Assembly (NCBI RefSeq): GCF_009765375.1
Contig: NZ_VTOK01000017.1
Span: 28,206-92,205 of the forward strand
Reading direction: 5' to 3'
Length of the DNA: 64,000 bases
Source of the DNA: Alteribacillus sp. YIM 98480
Lineage (GTDB): Bacteria > Bacillota > Bacilli > Bacillales > Marinococcaceae
Position 1 is the stretch's first letter. Each line of letters starts with the position of its first letter. A model generated the notes under the pieces. That model was not told where the DNA came from. It made no database searches and saw nothing but the letters and a program-made list of their open reading frames with translations. The position numbers were made by a program, and so were the translations under genes. Positions 8,539 through 18,295 of the stretch are shown here, in pieces.

Positions 8539-9618
8539 ATGGCAAGTTTATTAAAACGATTTCTTTTGGTGATCTGCTTGTCCATCCCACTTGTACTAAT
8601 TGCATGTGGAAATGGAGAAGAAGGGGAAGGGACTGCGGAAAACACAAGTGCAAATGAAAGCAGTACAGAATCTACCGATGGGAATTCTAGTGAATCAACA
8701 CAATTGAAGGTTGCGTCAAATAATACCCAAACTTCCTGGTATATGTTTACTGGTGCTCTCTCTAACCTGATGCGTGAAGCGTCTCCAGTAAGTGCCAATG
8801 TAGACGTTCTTTCGTATGCAGGAGGAGTTGGTAATGCAGAGCTCGTCAATAATGGAGAAGCAGATTTTGCAGTTAGTTTTAATATTACTAATGATTGGGC
8901 CTACAATGGAAAAGTTGCTTATGAAGAGCCGATGGAAAACTTACGTGGTTTAGCAGGGGGGATCAATCAATACTATATAGGAGTTATTGCTAGCAATGAC
9001 TTTCTAGAAGAACATAATATAGAATCCTTACATGATATTCGTGCAAAAGAAATACCGGTTAATGTGATTACGAACCCAGATGGAACATTAGCCGAATATA
9101 GCACACGACTTACCCTTGAAGCGTATGGAATGGATTATGACATGATTGAAGATTTTGGCGGTTCGGTCGAGTTAACATCCAACGATGTAATCAAGTCTAA
9201 TTTTCAAAGTGGAAAAGCCGATCTCCACATTTTAGCTATGACAAAGGCACACCCAGTTATTACAGAAATAGCAATTCAGAGTGATATTACGGTGATGCCG
9301 ATGGAAGAAGATATTATAGAAGAAATGGAGCAATATGGATACAAGCAAGAAACATTCCCTGCTGGAGAATTTGAAGGTCAAGAAGAAGATGTTACAACTG
9401 GTGGTTTTGTAGCATCTTACATTACTAGTGATAATATGGATGAGGAAGTAGCATACACGATTGCCAAAACGGTAACGGAAAATAAGGATGCTTTAGTAGA
9501 AGCACATAGTTCTGTATCAGATTTTGAACCGGAACAAGTCGCTAATCCAGAATTAATTGGTATCCCGCTGCACCCCGGTGCTGAGCGTTATTATGAAGAA
9601 GAAGGGTTATTGGATTAG
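8539..9618 (+). CDS. TAXI-family TRAP transporter substrate-binding lipoprotein
   Basis: A 359-aa exported binding protein. A lipoprotein signal peptide ends at LVLIAC (Cys23), then a long Ser/Glu/Thr-rich linker (about 25-55) typical of surface lipoproteins in halophilic or alkaliphilic bacilli. The mature domain shows the TAXI hallmarks: SWYMFTGALSNLM, then GGVGNAELVNNGEADFA and LHPGAERYYEE near the end. TAXI proteins capture small organic anions for a fused TRAP permease, encoded next. AAAAGGGG precedes the ATG. The substrate is unknown; decarboxylase and monooxygenase neighbours point to an aromatic or heteroaromatic carboxylate. Confidence 0.88.
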   Translation: MASLLKRFLLVICLSIPLVLIACGNGEEGEGTAENTSANESSTESTDGNSSESTQLKVASNNTQTSWYMFTGALSNLMREASPVSANVDVLSYAGGVGNAELVNNGEADFAVSFNITNDWAYNGKVAYEEPMENLRGLAGGINQYYIGVIASNDFLEEHNIESLHDIRAKEIPVNVITNPDGTLAEYSTRLTLEAYGMDYDMIEDFGGSVELTSNDVIKSNFQSGKADLHILAMTKAHPVITEIAIQSDITVMPMEEDIIEEMEQYGYKQETFPAGEFEGQEEDVTTGGFVASYITSDNMDEEVAYTIAKTVTENKDALVEAHSSVSDFEPEQVANPELIGIPLHPGAERYYEEEGLLD

Positions 9619-9632
9619 GAATTAAAAGAGGA

Positions 9633-9669
9633 AAAGGAGCATAATGTAGTCTTCTCATTATGCTCTTTT
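9633..9669 (+). terminator. Hairpin between TAXI binding protein and permease
   Basis: GAGCATAATG (9637-9646) pairs perfectly with CATTATGCTC (9656-9665), followed by TTTTA. It is a partial terminator that would allow more binding protein than permease to be made. Confidence 0.75.
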
Positions 9670-9715
9670 AACACCGCGTATTTCAGGGGTGATTTTTTCT
9701 GTAGGAGGATTTCAT

Positions 9716-11605
9716 ATGATTAAAAAATTTTTGACCCCTATAGCAATCATTGCGATTTTGTGGGCCCTTTTTCAATTATATTTAGCAGGGATAGGACCAA
9801 TGACTGCACAAATTCAGCGTTCTGTTCATGTAGCTTTTGCTCTGGCTCTTACTTTTTTATTGGTAAGAAGGGGAAAGGACTCTAAGGTCTTTCTTTTTAG
9901 ATACTTTGACTTTGTCCTTGTTGCTGTCTCTCTTGCTTCTGGAGCTTATGTTTATTTGTCAGAGGATCGTTTAGTAGCTCGAACGCAATTTGTAAGTGAA
10001 TTAAGTTACATGGATTATTTTTTTGGGATTGTGATTGTTCTTCTTGTATTAGAAGCTTCAAGAAGATTAGTTGGTAAAACAATGACAATATTGGCAGCTG
10101 TTTTTATTTTCTACGCATTTTTTGGAAATCTAGTGCCAGGATTATTAAATCACAGTGGATTAGACTTTAAACAAATGGTAGAAATTATGTTTCTTTCAGC
10201 GGATGGTATTCTAGGCGTTCCTACAGGAGTATCAGTAGATTATGTATTCTATTTCATTATGTTTGCTGCATTTTTAGAGATTTCCGGTGGCGGGAGACTG
10301 TTTATCGATCTTGCATTTAAAATAACAGGACGAATGAAAGGCGGCCCTGCAAAAGCTGCGATCATGGCAAGTGGTGGAATGGGAACTATTAGTGGAAGTG
10401 CCGTAGGAAATGTGGCCAGCACTGGTGTTTTTACTATTCCTCTTATGAAAAGAGCTGGTTACACTCCCAAGTTTGCTGCTTCAATAGAAGCTTTGGCGTC
10501 CACAGGAGGTCAAATTTTACCTCCGATAATGGGGGCAGCTGCATTCTTATTAGCAGACACGGTTGGAGTTCCTTACACAGAAGTAATTCTTTCTGCTTTA
10601 ATTCCAGCTCTTCTGTTTTATATGGCGTTACTTATCATGGTACATTTACAAGCCATTAAAGGAGACGTTACTACTTACTCAAGGGATGTACAAACCAAAA
10701 AAGAAAGTGTGCTAAAAAGGATTCATCTCCTCTTACCGCTTGGTTTACTAGTATTTCTCATATTTTCGGGAGCAACCTTGCAATCTGCAGCGTTTTGGTC
10801 GATTTTATCTGTCATTGGGGTCAGTTATATAAGAAAAGAAACAAGATTTTCTTTAACTAATATTTTGGATGGCTTGGTCCAGGGGTCGAAACAAGCTGTT
10901 CAAGTTGCTATCCCTTGTGCCGTAGCAGGTATTGTAGTTGGAGTAGTAACGCATTCTGGTCTTGGTATGAAGCTGGGAAATTTAATTATTAATGCTTCTT
11001 TTGGCATACCGGTATTATCCGCAATTCTGGTAGCTATTGGGTGTATTATTTTAGGGATGGGAATGCCAACAACATCAGCCTATATCATGGGTGCTATGTT
11101 GCTTGCTCCTTCCTTAATATCATTAGATTTTCATCCAGTTGCGGCTCAGTTGTTTGTTCTTTATTTTGCCGTATTATCAATGATTACTCCACCAATTGCC
11201 TTGGCAACATATAGTGCTGCAACCATTGCAAAAACCGATACGAATACAACTGGATTTTACGCTTTCTTTTTAGGAATACCACTTTATCTCATCCCATTTG
11301 CGTTTTTGTTTAACCCCGCGATGTTATTGTATGGAGAAATATCGTCCATTATTTGGGTCACTTTTACAACTACAATCGGGTTATTCATGTTATCGAGCGC
11401 GGTTATTGGCTATTTATTTGATAATTTAGGAACAGGAATGCGTTGGATATTAATGATTCTGTCCGCTTGTTTAATCATTCCTGAGGGTTTTACCGACATT
11501 ATTGGAGTTATTTTTGCAGGAATTATTATCCTTTGGAAAAAACGTACAGTGATTGAAGCGGCAAAAAATAACTCTAAAAAGCAAAAAATGGATCAAGCAA
11601 CGTAA
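9716..11605 (+). CDS. TRAP transporter fused permease (4TM-12TM), TAXI type
   Basis: A 629-aa inner-membrane protein in which the small (DctQ-like, about residues 1-150) and large (DctM-like, about 160-560) TRAP subunits are fused, as usual for TAXI systems. Conserved DctM segments are visible: GGMGTISGSAVGNVASTG, GGQILPPIMGAAAFL and GMGMPTTSAYIMGAMLL. It drives sodium- or proton-coupled uptake of the ligand held by the upstream lipoprotein. I place the start at the ATG at 9716, 7 nt after TAGGAGG; an in-frame GTG at 9689 lacks a site. A C-terminal extension of about four extra membrane segments precedes a basic tail. Confidence 0.88.
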   Translation: MIKKFLTPIAIIAILWALFQLYLAGIGPMTAQIQRSVHVAFALALTFLLVRRGKDSKVFLFRYFDFVLVAVSLASGAYVYLSEDRLVARTQFVSELSYMDYFFGIVIVLLVLEASRRLVGKTMTILAAVFIFYAFFGNLVPGLLNHSGLDFKQMVEIMFLSADGILGVPTGVSVDYVFYFIMFAAFLEISGGGRLFIDLAFKITGRMKGGPAKAAIMASGGMGTISGSAVGNVASTGVFTIPLMKRAGYTPKFAASIEALASTGGQILPPIMGAAAFLLADTVGVPYTEVILSALIPALLFYMALLIMVHLQAIKGDVTTYSRDVQTKKESVLKRIHLLLPLGLLVFLIFSGATLQSAAFWSILSVIGVSYIRKETRFSLTNILDGLVQGSKQAVQVAIPCAVAGIVVGVVTHSGLGMKLGNLIINASFGIPVLSAILVAIGCIILGMGMPTTSAYIMGAMLLAPSLISLDFHPVAAQLFVLYFAVLSMITPPIALATYSAATIAKTDTNTTGFYAFFLGIPLYLIPFAFLFNPAMLLYGEISSIIWVTFTTTIGLFMLSSAVIGYLFDNLGTGMRWILMILSACLIIPEGFTDIIGVIFAGIIILWKKRTVIEAAKNNSKKQKMDQAT

Positions 11606-11672
11606 AGATAAAACAAATATTTTTATTTAGAAAATTTAATTCGCCATGCTATTATTCATTAGAGTGATTGTT

Positions 11673-11747
11673 AATGCCCTAAGAGAATTAACATCTCATG
11701 CTTTTAACAGGTGTTAGGAGGACTACTATTTAGGGCATTTTTATTTT
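11673..11747 (+). terminator. Long-loop inverted repeat ending in T-rich run
   Basis: AATGCCCTAA and TTAGGGCATT are perfect complements about 47 bp apart, with TTTATTTT after the second arm. Likely terminator after the TAXI permease gene; the large loop is unusual. Confidence 0.5.
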
Positions 11748-11857
11748 ACTATTCTAGGGGTTCAGTGCGTGTTATCCCTAAAAGTTAAGTGAATTTCATT
11801 CTTGATAAGGAAAGGTCATTATTTTAATAAAAGTATGGAAGATGATTTTACATAGTA

Positions 11858-11896
11858 TTGACAAAAGTCTGCAAATTTTGATATATTGTGTATACA
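11858..11896 (+). promoter_or_regulatory. Sigma-A promoter with TGTATACA operator (DctPQM operon)
   Basis: TTGACA (11858-11863) and TATATT (11882-11887) are 18 bp apart. The palindrome TGTATACA (11889-11896) sits directly after the -10 box, where a bound repressor would block initiation. Same motif as at the other GntR-regulon promoters. Confidence 0.65.
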
Positions 11897-12232
11897 GAAT
11901 TCAGTATAACAAATTATTTGTACTTAAACTTTATGAAACATTAACTAACAAAAAGGGTGGTAAAAATGATTTTAAAAATTTCAGAAAGGAATGATAATTC
12001 TAGTAAATTAATAAAAACATAGCTTAAGAAAAATTTGAGATGAACAACTTATGGGCAATAAAAAGCATAAAAAGCCGATTGAAATGCAGGGTGAAAAAAG
12101 GATAAAAGATTATATTTCCGTTCATTTTTGGACAATTGCCCTGTACATTTATCAGCTCAGTTAAGAAAGAGTTTTCTATTAAATAGAGGGATTAGCATAG
12201 TAGATTAAAGTTTGTAAATTAGGAGGATAAAC

Positions 12233-13276
12233 ATGAAGAAGACAAAAACAATATTGAGTTCTCTTTTGCTAAGTACGATGGGGTTTCTTGCAGCTTGTGG
12301 AGAAGAAAGCGGAAGCCAAGACAGTTCTGCTGAATCAACAGAAGAAGGATCTTCAGAAGAGTCCATTGTCCTTTCTACTGCAAACATTACACAAGCTGAC
12401 AACTCGTTAAGTGTTGTATTACAAAACATAGGAGATGAATTGGAAGAACGGACGGATGGAAGAATTACTGCAGAACATAATCCTGGCGGTCAACTAGGAA
12501 ATGAAGAAGACATGATGCAGCAGTTAAACTCTGGAACAATTGATATTGCTAATATTACAACAGCTCAGCTAAGTAATTCCTCACCTGCTTTTGGAGCATG
12601 GTTAACGCCATTTGTTGTAGAAACGCATGAACAAGCCTATGAATTGTGGACAAGTGAGGAGTCAATGGCACTTTTTGATACATTAGAGAACCAAAACGTT
12701 AAAGGGTTGGGATATTCCACTTCTGGGTTTCGATACATGTTATCCGTCGATCCCATTGATTCGGTATCAGATCTAGACGGTTTCAAACTTCGTACTACAC
12801 CAAGCCCAACCATTATGGATTTTTGGAATGGTGTAGGAGCAAGCCCAACAGCGATGCCCCTTACTGAAGTTTATACTTCTCTTCAAACAAACGTGATAGA
12901 TGGTGTAGATATTGATACGCAATCCCTTGTAAGTGAAAACTTAACTGAAATTGCAACCAACATGACACCTTCTAAGCATATGTACTGGGCTGCAGGAATT
13001 ATGATGAATCAAGAACGCTGGGACAGTTTTTCGGAAGAAGATCAGCAATTGATACAAGAAGTAGTAGATGAAGTAACCAAAGAAAATGCTGAAACGTTAA
13101 TAGAATTTGAGGAAAACTTATTAGAAAACGGAGAAGATGAACAAGGCGTTTCAATTGTTGAATTTGACTACTCCGAATTTGACCCAGTAACCGAGGAAGT
13201 ACGTGAGGCCTGGATGGAAAAAAGCCCTGAGATTAAGCCATTTTTAGAAAAAGCTGATGAAATAAAATCCGAGTAA
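12233..13276 (+). CDS. TRAP transporter substrate-binding protein, DctP family (lipoprotein)
   Basis: A 347-aa binding protein. A signal peptide ends in the lipobox LAAC, followed by an acidic Ser/Glu linker, so it is anchored outside the membrane. The DctP fold is recognisable: GGQLGNEEDMMQQLNSGTID, FRYMLSVDPI and the conserved LRTTPSPTIMDFWNGVGASP..MPLTEVYTSLQTNVIDGVD region that carries the carboxylate-binding Arg. AGGAGGATAAAC precedes the ATG. First gene of a DctP-Q-M set ending in UbiD; the ligand is probably the carboxylate that UbiD decarboxylates. Expression should respond to the operator at 11889-11896. Confidence 0.9.
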   Translation: MKKTKTILSSLLLSTMGFLAACGEESGSQDSSAESTEEGSSEESIVLSTANITQADNSLSVVLQNIGDELEERTDGRITAEHNPGGQLGNEEDMMQQLNSGTIDIANITTAQLSNSSPAFGAWLTPFVVETHEQAYELWTSEESMALFDTLENQNVKGLGYSTSGFRYMLSVDPIDSVSDLDGFKLRTTPSPTIMDFWNGVGASPTAMPLTEVYTSLQTNVIDGVDIDTQSLVSENLTEIATNMTPSKHMYWAAGIMMNQERWDSFSEEDQQLIQEVVDEVTKENAETLIEFEENLLENGEDEQGVSIVEFDYSEFDPVTEEVREAWMEKSPEIKPFLEKADEIKSE

Positions 13277-13291
13277 CAAGTAGGTGAGACA

Positions 13292-13819
13292 ATGAAAGAG
13301 GACGTTCAAAAGAAAAGTATGATTGCGGCAATTGCTAACGGAATGGAACGCGTTCTCGAATGGGTTAGTATTATCTTCATTGTATTGTTAACCATAAACA
13401 TGATTATGGCTGTCTTCTTTCGTTATATATTAAGTGATTCCATTTTTTGGGCTGATGAATTATCTCTCGTTTTGTTCGCTTGGCTTACTTTTTTAGGTGG
13501 GAGTCTTGCAGTGAAACGTTCTGAGATGGCGGCGGTTACTCTTTTTCTTAGCCGCCTGCCTGACAGAACATATAGAATGTTCTCAAGTTTAATTCAGATC
13601 CTTATAATCATTTTTTCTGGGGTGTTAGGTTATTACTCCTATTTGTGGATTTCAAGTCCTAGTGTAGTAAATATGATGTCTTCTACCCTTCCAATGAGCA
13701 TGTGGATTATTTACTTGATTGTCCCCATTAGTATGGTTTGTATTATTGTATTCGCGGTGGACAATATCCGCAAGATATATACTAAACAGCTCAATGAGGA
13801 GGGAGGCTTTCCATTATGA
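13292..13819 (+). CDS. TRAP transporter small permease, DctQ family
   Basis: A 175-aa membrane protein with four predicted membrane helices and the DctQ pattern ERVLEWVSIIFIVLLTINM..FFRYILSDSIFWADELSLVLFAWLTFLGG. It starts 15 bp after the DctP stop and overlaps the large subunit gene by 4 bp (ATGA), which implies translational coupling. It forms the membrane complex with 13816-15090. It carries the usual WADEL motif and no anomalies. Confidence 0.9.
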   Translation: MKEDVQKKSMIAAIANGMERVLEWVSIIFIVLLTINMIMAVFFRYILSDSIFWADELSLVLFAWLTFLGGSLAVKRSEMAAVTLFLSRLPDRTYRMFSSLIQILIIIFSGVLGYYSYLWISSPSVVNMMSSTLPMSMWIIYLIVPISMVCIIVFAVDNIRKIYTKQLNEEGGFPL

Positions 13820-15090
13820 TAGCTGCTATAGCATTTTTCTTATTGCTGCTGTTAGGGGTTCCTATAGCATTTGTATTAGGTTTAACTACATTAATATTTG
13901 TTATTTCTACAGGAAATATTGCCGTTTTTGAGTCCATGCCTTCTCGCATGTACAATGGCTTGCAAACGTTTGGTCTTGTTGCAATCCCAATGTTCATTTT
14001 ATTAGGAGAAGTCATGAATAGAGGGGGAATAACAGAACGTCTTATTGAATTCTGCCAAACGATTCTAGCACATTTACGCGGAGGTTTAGCTTACGTTAAT
14101 GTTTTAGCTAATATGGCTCTAGCTTCTATTGTTGGATCTGCCAATGCTCAAACAGCCATTATGAGTAAAACCATGGTTCCTTCTATGGAAAAGGAAGGCT
14201 ATAAAAGAGAATTTAGTACTGCTCTAACGGCGTCATCATCCATTATAGGTCCTTTAATTCCGCCAAGTATGCCATTTATTGTTTATGGTGTAACAGCTGG
14301 TGTATCTATTGGAAGCTTGTTTCTAGCAGGGATCGTACCAGGGATTTTCTTTGCGCTAGGTTTTTCCATTGCTATTTATTTTATAGCAAAAAAACAAAAT
14401 CTACCAACCTCTGAAAAATCAGAGTGGACACATATATTAAAATCTACATTAAATGTACTTCCAGCCTTAATTATACCAGTTTTCATATTAGTAGGTATTA
14501 CCACAGGAGCGTTTACTGCAACAGAATCAGCTGCAGTTGCTGTATTTATTGCTTTCCTTGTCGGTTTTTTCTTTTACAAACAGTTAAAGTTAAAGGATTT
14601 GCCAAAACTATTTTTTCAAACGGTTATTACATCTTCAGCTGTAACTTTTCTGTTAGCAACATCTAATATTTTTGGCTGGGTATTAAGTGTACAGAGAGTT
14701 CCACAAATGGTAGCAGAAGTTTTTCTAGGGCTTACGGAAAATCCACTTATTTTCTTATTATTGATTAATATTCTTCTCTTAATCATTGGAATGGTCATAG
14801 ATGGGCTAGCTGCTTTAATATTATTAACTCCTATCCTGCTTCCTATTGCCGTTCAATTTGGAGTAGATCCGATTCATTTCGGTGTCATTATGGTTATTAA
14901 CTTAACATTAGGGCTCATGACTCCTCCAGTAGGTACGGTCCTGTTTATTGCTTCATCTACTGCAAAAGTTAAGGTAGAAACTTTAATTCGCAGCATAGCT
15001 CCATTTTTGATCATATCTTTTGTCATTCTTTTAATTATAACTTATATGCCTTGGACCAGTCTTAGCATTCCAACGTTCTTCAATAGATAA
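13816..15090 (+). CDS. TRAP transporter large permease, DctM family
   Basis: A 424-aa membrane protein of the ion-transporter superfamily with about 12 hydrophobic segments. Conserved stretches include LLGEVMNRGGITERLI, ANMALASIVGSANAQTAIM, SSSIIGPLIPPSMPFIVYG and NLTLGLMTPPVGTVLFIAS. It is the transport subunit of the DctPQM system. Its start overlaps the dctQ stop by 4 bp, and the UbiD gene follows 28 bp later, tying import to decarboxylation. Confidence 0.92.
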   Translation: MIAAIAFFLLLLLGVPIAFVLGLTTLIFVISTGNIAVFESMPSRMYNGLQTFGLVAIPMFILLGEVMNRGGITERLIEFCQTILAHLRGGLAYVNVLANMALASIVGSANAQTAIMSKTMVPSMEKEGYKREFSTALTASSSIIGPLIPPSMPFIVYGVTAGVSIGSLFLAGIVPGIFFALGFSIAIYFIAKKQNLPTSEKSEWTHILKSTLNVLPALIIPVFILVGITTGAFTATESAAVAVFIAFLVGFFFYKQLKLKDLPKLFFQTVITSSAVTFLLATSNIFGWVLSVQRVPQMVAEVFLGLTENPLIFLLLINILLLIIGMVIDGLAALILLTPILLPIAVQFGVDPIHFGVIMVINLTLGLMTPPVGTVLFIASSTAKVKVETLIRSIAPFLIISFVILLIITYMPWTSLSIPTFFNR

Positions 15091-15118
15091 AATTAACTTA
15101 TGAACAAGGGGGATACTT

Positions 15119-16522
15119 ATGAAAAGTAGTTTTTTTCGAAATTGGCTGGAATATATGGCATCTAACAATAACATAGGTATTGTTGAAAAACCTGTGTCTA
15201 TCACACATGAAATTGCGGCCTTCACGAAGTACTTAGATGGAAAGAATCCTGTTCTCTTTTCTAATGTTGAAGGCTACGATATACCAGTTGTGGCTGGCAT
15301 AGCTAGTACGAGAGAACAATTTGCTGATGCGATTGGGTGCAGCTTAAAAGACATGAGTACGAAATTTTTGGATGCGATTGATAATCCTGTTCCAAACCAG
15401 AGAATGAACAGAGAAGATGCACCTGTTCAAGAGAATGTTGTTACTGAGGATATAGATTTGTTAACAATGCTACCCATACCAAAATTTCATAAAAAGGATT
15501 CCGGTCACTATATTACAGCAGGTCTAGCCATTGTGCGAGATCCTAAAACAGGTAAGCAGAATGTATCTATTCATAGGCTGCAAGTTTCGGGGAAGAACAA
15601 ACTCGGAGCCTTAATTCTTCCAAGACATACGTATAATTTTTATAAGTATGCAGAAGAAAGAGACCAACCACTAGAAATTGCGATTGTACTTGGGGTCGAT
15701 CCTATTTTGATGCTTGCCTCACAGGCTATAGCACCTCTAGGACAGGATGAACTGGAAATTGCAGGTGCAATCAAAGGAGAAGCCGTTTCTGTTGTTAAAT
15801 GTACAACAGTGGACATTGATGTACCAGCTTATTCGGAAATTGTTCTGGAAGGGAAGATACTACCAAAAGTTCGTGAGTCTGAAGGACCTTTTGGAGAATT
15901 TCCAAGTTATTATGGACCCGAAAGTGATAAGCACGTCATAACGGTGGATGCCATAACGCACAGAAGCTGCCCCATTTTTCAGACTTGCTTGGCTGGATCA
16001 GACGAGAACCTTTTATTAGGTGCAATCCCAAGGGAAGCTGGATTACTTCGTGCTCTTCGCAATACATCTCCTATGGTAAAAGAGGTTCATCTAACCAGAG
16101 GGGGGAAAAATCGTTTTCATTTAGTAGTATCGATGAAAAAGAGAAATGAAGGTGAAGCAAAGAATGTTATTTTTGCTGCATTTGCAGGTCATTATGACAT
16201 AAAACAAGTCATTATAGTAGATGAAGAGATAGATATATTTAATAGTGAACAAGTGGAGTGGTGTGTGGCGACGCGGTTTCAAGCAGACAAAGATTTAGTC
16301 GTTGCTCACGGAGCTCTGGGCTCCAAATTGGATCCTTCTACAGACAACGGAGTGAGTGCAAAAATGGGACTGGATTGTACTGTTCCTTTAGATGCTGACC
16401 CTTTTGATTATGAAGTAACTGAAATTCCGAACATGGAAAAGATTGATTTTGAGGCAGATATACAGTGGAAAGCTAAAAATAAGCTAAGCTCTTATTGGAA
16501 AGAGGAATCAATGACCAAATAA
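15119..16522 (+). CDS. UbiD-family prenylated-FMN decarboxylase
   Basis: A 467-aa reversible (de)carboxylase that uses prenylated FMN made by UbiX-type enzymes such as 24396-24974. The prFMN-site Arg153 (IHRLQVSG) and the catalytic pair Glu255/Glu260 in SEGPFGEFPSYYG are intact, so it should be active on aromatic, heteroaromatic or acrylic acids. The family includes pyrrole-2-carboxylate, vanillate, gallate and furoate decarboxylases, and sequence alone does not choose between them. An AAGGGGG site precedes the ATG. Last gene of the TRAP operon, followed by a separate promoter for the monooxygenase operon. Confidence 0.9.
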   Translation: MKSSFFRNWLEYMASNNNIGIVEKPVSITHEIAAFTKYLDGKNPVLFSNVEGYDIPVVAGIASTREQFADAIGCSLKDMSTKFLDAIDNPVPNQRMNREDAPVQENVVTEDIDLLTMLPIPKFHKKDSGHYITAGLAIVRDPKTGKQNVSIHRLQVSGKNKLGALILPRHTYNFYKYAEERDQPLEIAIVLGVDPILMLASQAIAPLGQDELEIAGAIKGEAVSVVKCTTVDIDVPAYSEIVLEGKILPKVRESEGPFGEFPSYYGPESDKHVITVDAITHRSCPIFQTCLAGSDENLLLGAIPREAGLLRALRNTSPMVKEVHLTRGGKNRFHLVVSMKKRNEGEAKNVIFAAFAGHYDIKQVIIVDEEIDIFNSEQVEWCVATRFQADKDLVVAHGALGSKLDPSTDNGVSAKMGLDCTVPLDADPFDYEVTEIPNMEKIDFEADIQWKAKNKLSSYWKEESMTK

Positions 16523-16628
16523 TAAACGTTAGAATTTCGGCAGTATTCGCACCAAAAAAGGAATTAAAAACTTGCCCTTCCCCTGAAATGACAGGCTTCA
16601 TATTTAATAATGTTAAGTGATTGGAATA

Positions 16629-16692
16629 TTGACAGAAAGTTTTTAATAGTATATAGTGTATGTTGAATTATGTGTTTTGTGTTATGTATACA
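16629..16692 (+). promoter_or_regulatory. Sigma-A promoter plus ATGTATACAT operator (monooxygenase operon)
   Basis: TTGACA (16629-16634), a 17-bp spacer and TATAGT (16652-16657) form a near-consensus promoter. ATGTATACAT (16684-16693) lies about 25 bp downstream of the expected start site, a repressor-type position. Drives 16803 to 21653. Confidence 0.7.
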
Positions 16693-16802
16693 TAAAATAA
16701 ACAAAACGTTAAAGTAAGTAACTATAAAAGTAAGTTTGGAAGAGTCAAAGAGATTGTATTTAGAAAAGTTCTATTTATTAAAAAAGAAGGGGTGACTCAT
16801 TA

Positions 16803-18272
16803 ATGCCAAGAACCGGTCAACAATATTTAGAATCTTTGCAAGACAATAGAAATATCTACATTGATGGTGAAAGAGTTGATAATGTTACAACTCATTCGGC
16901 TTTCAAAGGAATTAGCCAAACAGTTGCTAGAATGTATGACGTCGTAAACGAGGAACCTGAATTGATGACATACGAGACAGAAGACGGCACTCGTGCAAAT
17001 AAGATTTACATGATTCCAAGAAGTCGTGAAGATTTAGAAAGCCGCAGAAAAGCTATCACAAGGTGGACAGAAGAAACTTATGGTCTAGTCGGAAGAAGCC
17101 CGGACCATGTAGCAGGTTTTTTTGCAGGATTTGCCAGCAACCCAGATGTTTTTGCTCGCGGTGGAGAACAGTATAAAGAGAATCTTCTAAATTTTTATAA
17201 ATATGCTCGAGATAATGATAAGTTCTTATCTTATGTCATTATTCCACCTCAAATCGATAGAAGTAAAACAGCTTCAGAACTAGACAATGAGTTTCTTGCA
17301 ACAGGGGTTTATGAAGAAAAAGAAGACGGTATTATCATTCGCGGTTCTCAGATGCTTGGAACAAGTGCAGCTGTTTCAGATTACATGTTTGTAAGCTGCA
17401 TAACCCCATTGAAAGAAGGAGACGAAAAATATGCACTATCCTTCGTTGTTCCAATGGGAGCTCAGGGACTTAAGCTTTATGCGCGTCCTGGGTATGCGAT
17501 GGGAAAACCGAGTACATTTGATTATCCATTGTCTACTAATTTTGATGAAACAGACGCTTTGGTCGTGTTCGATGATGTGTTTATTCCTTGGGAGCATGTA
17601 TTTGTATATAAGAATATTGAACTAACAAAAGCACAATTCTTTGAAACTCCTGCTCACGTTTTAGGGAATAATCAGTCTCAAACACGGTTTGTAACGAAAG
17701 TGAAGTTCGCTATTGGGCTAGCCAAGAAAATAACAGAAATGAATGGAACAGATAAAATCCCTCCTGTACAAGGAAGGCTTGGAGATTTGGCATCCCTTGC
17801 TGGGACTGTTGAAGGATTTTTACTTTCTTCCGAATATGAATGCTATATCAATGAACAAGGCGTAGCTGTTCCTAACCCCAGATTTTTATATGGAATTATG
17901 GGACTACAGAGTACCTTATATACCGATGTGCTGCATATCGTACGTGAACTTGCTGGTGGTGGCGTTTTGCAGGTTCCATCCACCTATAAAGAGTTTGTTA
18001 ACCCAGAAACAAAAGAGGATATGCAAAAATATATTAAAACAAGTAATGAAGACGTCTCTTCAGAGGATAAAGTGAAGCTTTTCAAATTAGCATGGGATTT
18101 AATCGGTACAGAATTTGGCGGCAGACATCAACAATATGAAATGTTCTATGCAGGAGCTCCTCACGTAGCCAAAGGGCATGCCTATAGAAATTATGGTTAC
18201 CAGGAAACAGTAGAGCTGGTCGAAAAATGCTTATCCAGCTATAGCATTCCTGAACTAGAAAAACAAAATTAA
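16803..18272 (+). CDS. HpaB-family FAD-dependent monooxygenase with altered active site
   Basis: A 489-aa oxygenase component of a two-component flavin monooxygenase. The fold signatures are clear (MPRTGQQYLESL, FDYPLSTNFDETDALVVFDDVFIPWEHVFVY, GGGVLQVPSTYKEF, GTEFGGRHQQYEMFYAG). Compared with classical HpaB, Tyr of GRSPDY is His102 (GRSPDH) and the pocket His is Tyr144 (SYVIIPPQIDR), while Arg98 is kept; this reciprocal swap suggests a substrate other than a simple phenol. It resembles 31794-33263 much more than 1671-3218. First gene of an operon with amidase, DUF2848, cupin, flavin reductase (its likely partner) and FAD synthetase. An AAGGGGTG site precedes the ATG. Confidence 0.87.
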   Translation: MPRTGQQYLESLQDNRNIYIDGERVDNVTTHSAFKGISQTVARMYDVVNEEPELMTYETEDGTRANKIYMIPRSREDLESRRKAITRWTEETYGLVGRSPDHVAGFFAGFASNPDVFARGGEQYKENLLNFYKYARDNDKFLSYVIIPPQIDRSKTASELDNEFLATGVYEEKEDGIIIRGSQMLGTSAAVSDYMFVSCITPLKEGDEKYALSFVVPMGAQGLKLYARPGYAMGKPSTFDYPLSTNFDETDALVVFDDVFIPWEHVFVYKNIELTKAQFFETPAHVLGNNQSQTRFVTKVKFAIGLAKKITEMNGTDKIPPVQGRLGDLASLAGTVEGFLLSSEYECYINEQGVAVPNPRFLYGIMGLQSTLYTDVLHIVRELAGGGVLQVPSTYKEFVNPETKEDMQKYIKTSNEDVSSEDKVKLFKLAWDLIGTEFGGRHQQYEMFYAGAPHVAKGHAYRNYGYQETVELVEKCLSSYSIPELEKQN

Positions 18273-18295
18273 AGCAGAGATGGAGGTGATTTTGA

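Larger units (their letters stand above)
11606..12232. other. 627-bp gap with long-loop hairpin and regulated promoter
   Basis: Carries an inverted repeat AATGCCCTAA (11673-11682)/TTAGGGCATT (11730-11739) followed by TTTATTTT, probably the terminator of the TAXI operon, then the promoter and operator of the DctPQM operon. Two tiny ATG frames (about 11966 with AAGGGTGG, 18 codons; 12051, 38 codons, no ribosome site) look like chance or decayed sequence. Confidence 0.55.

Noticed and set aside
12051..12167. 38-codon frame upstream of the DctP gene
   Set aside because: No ribosome site, lies between promoter and gene, and resembles no known leader peptide.
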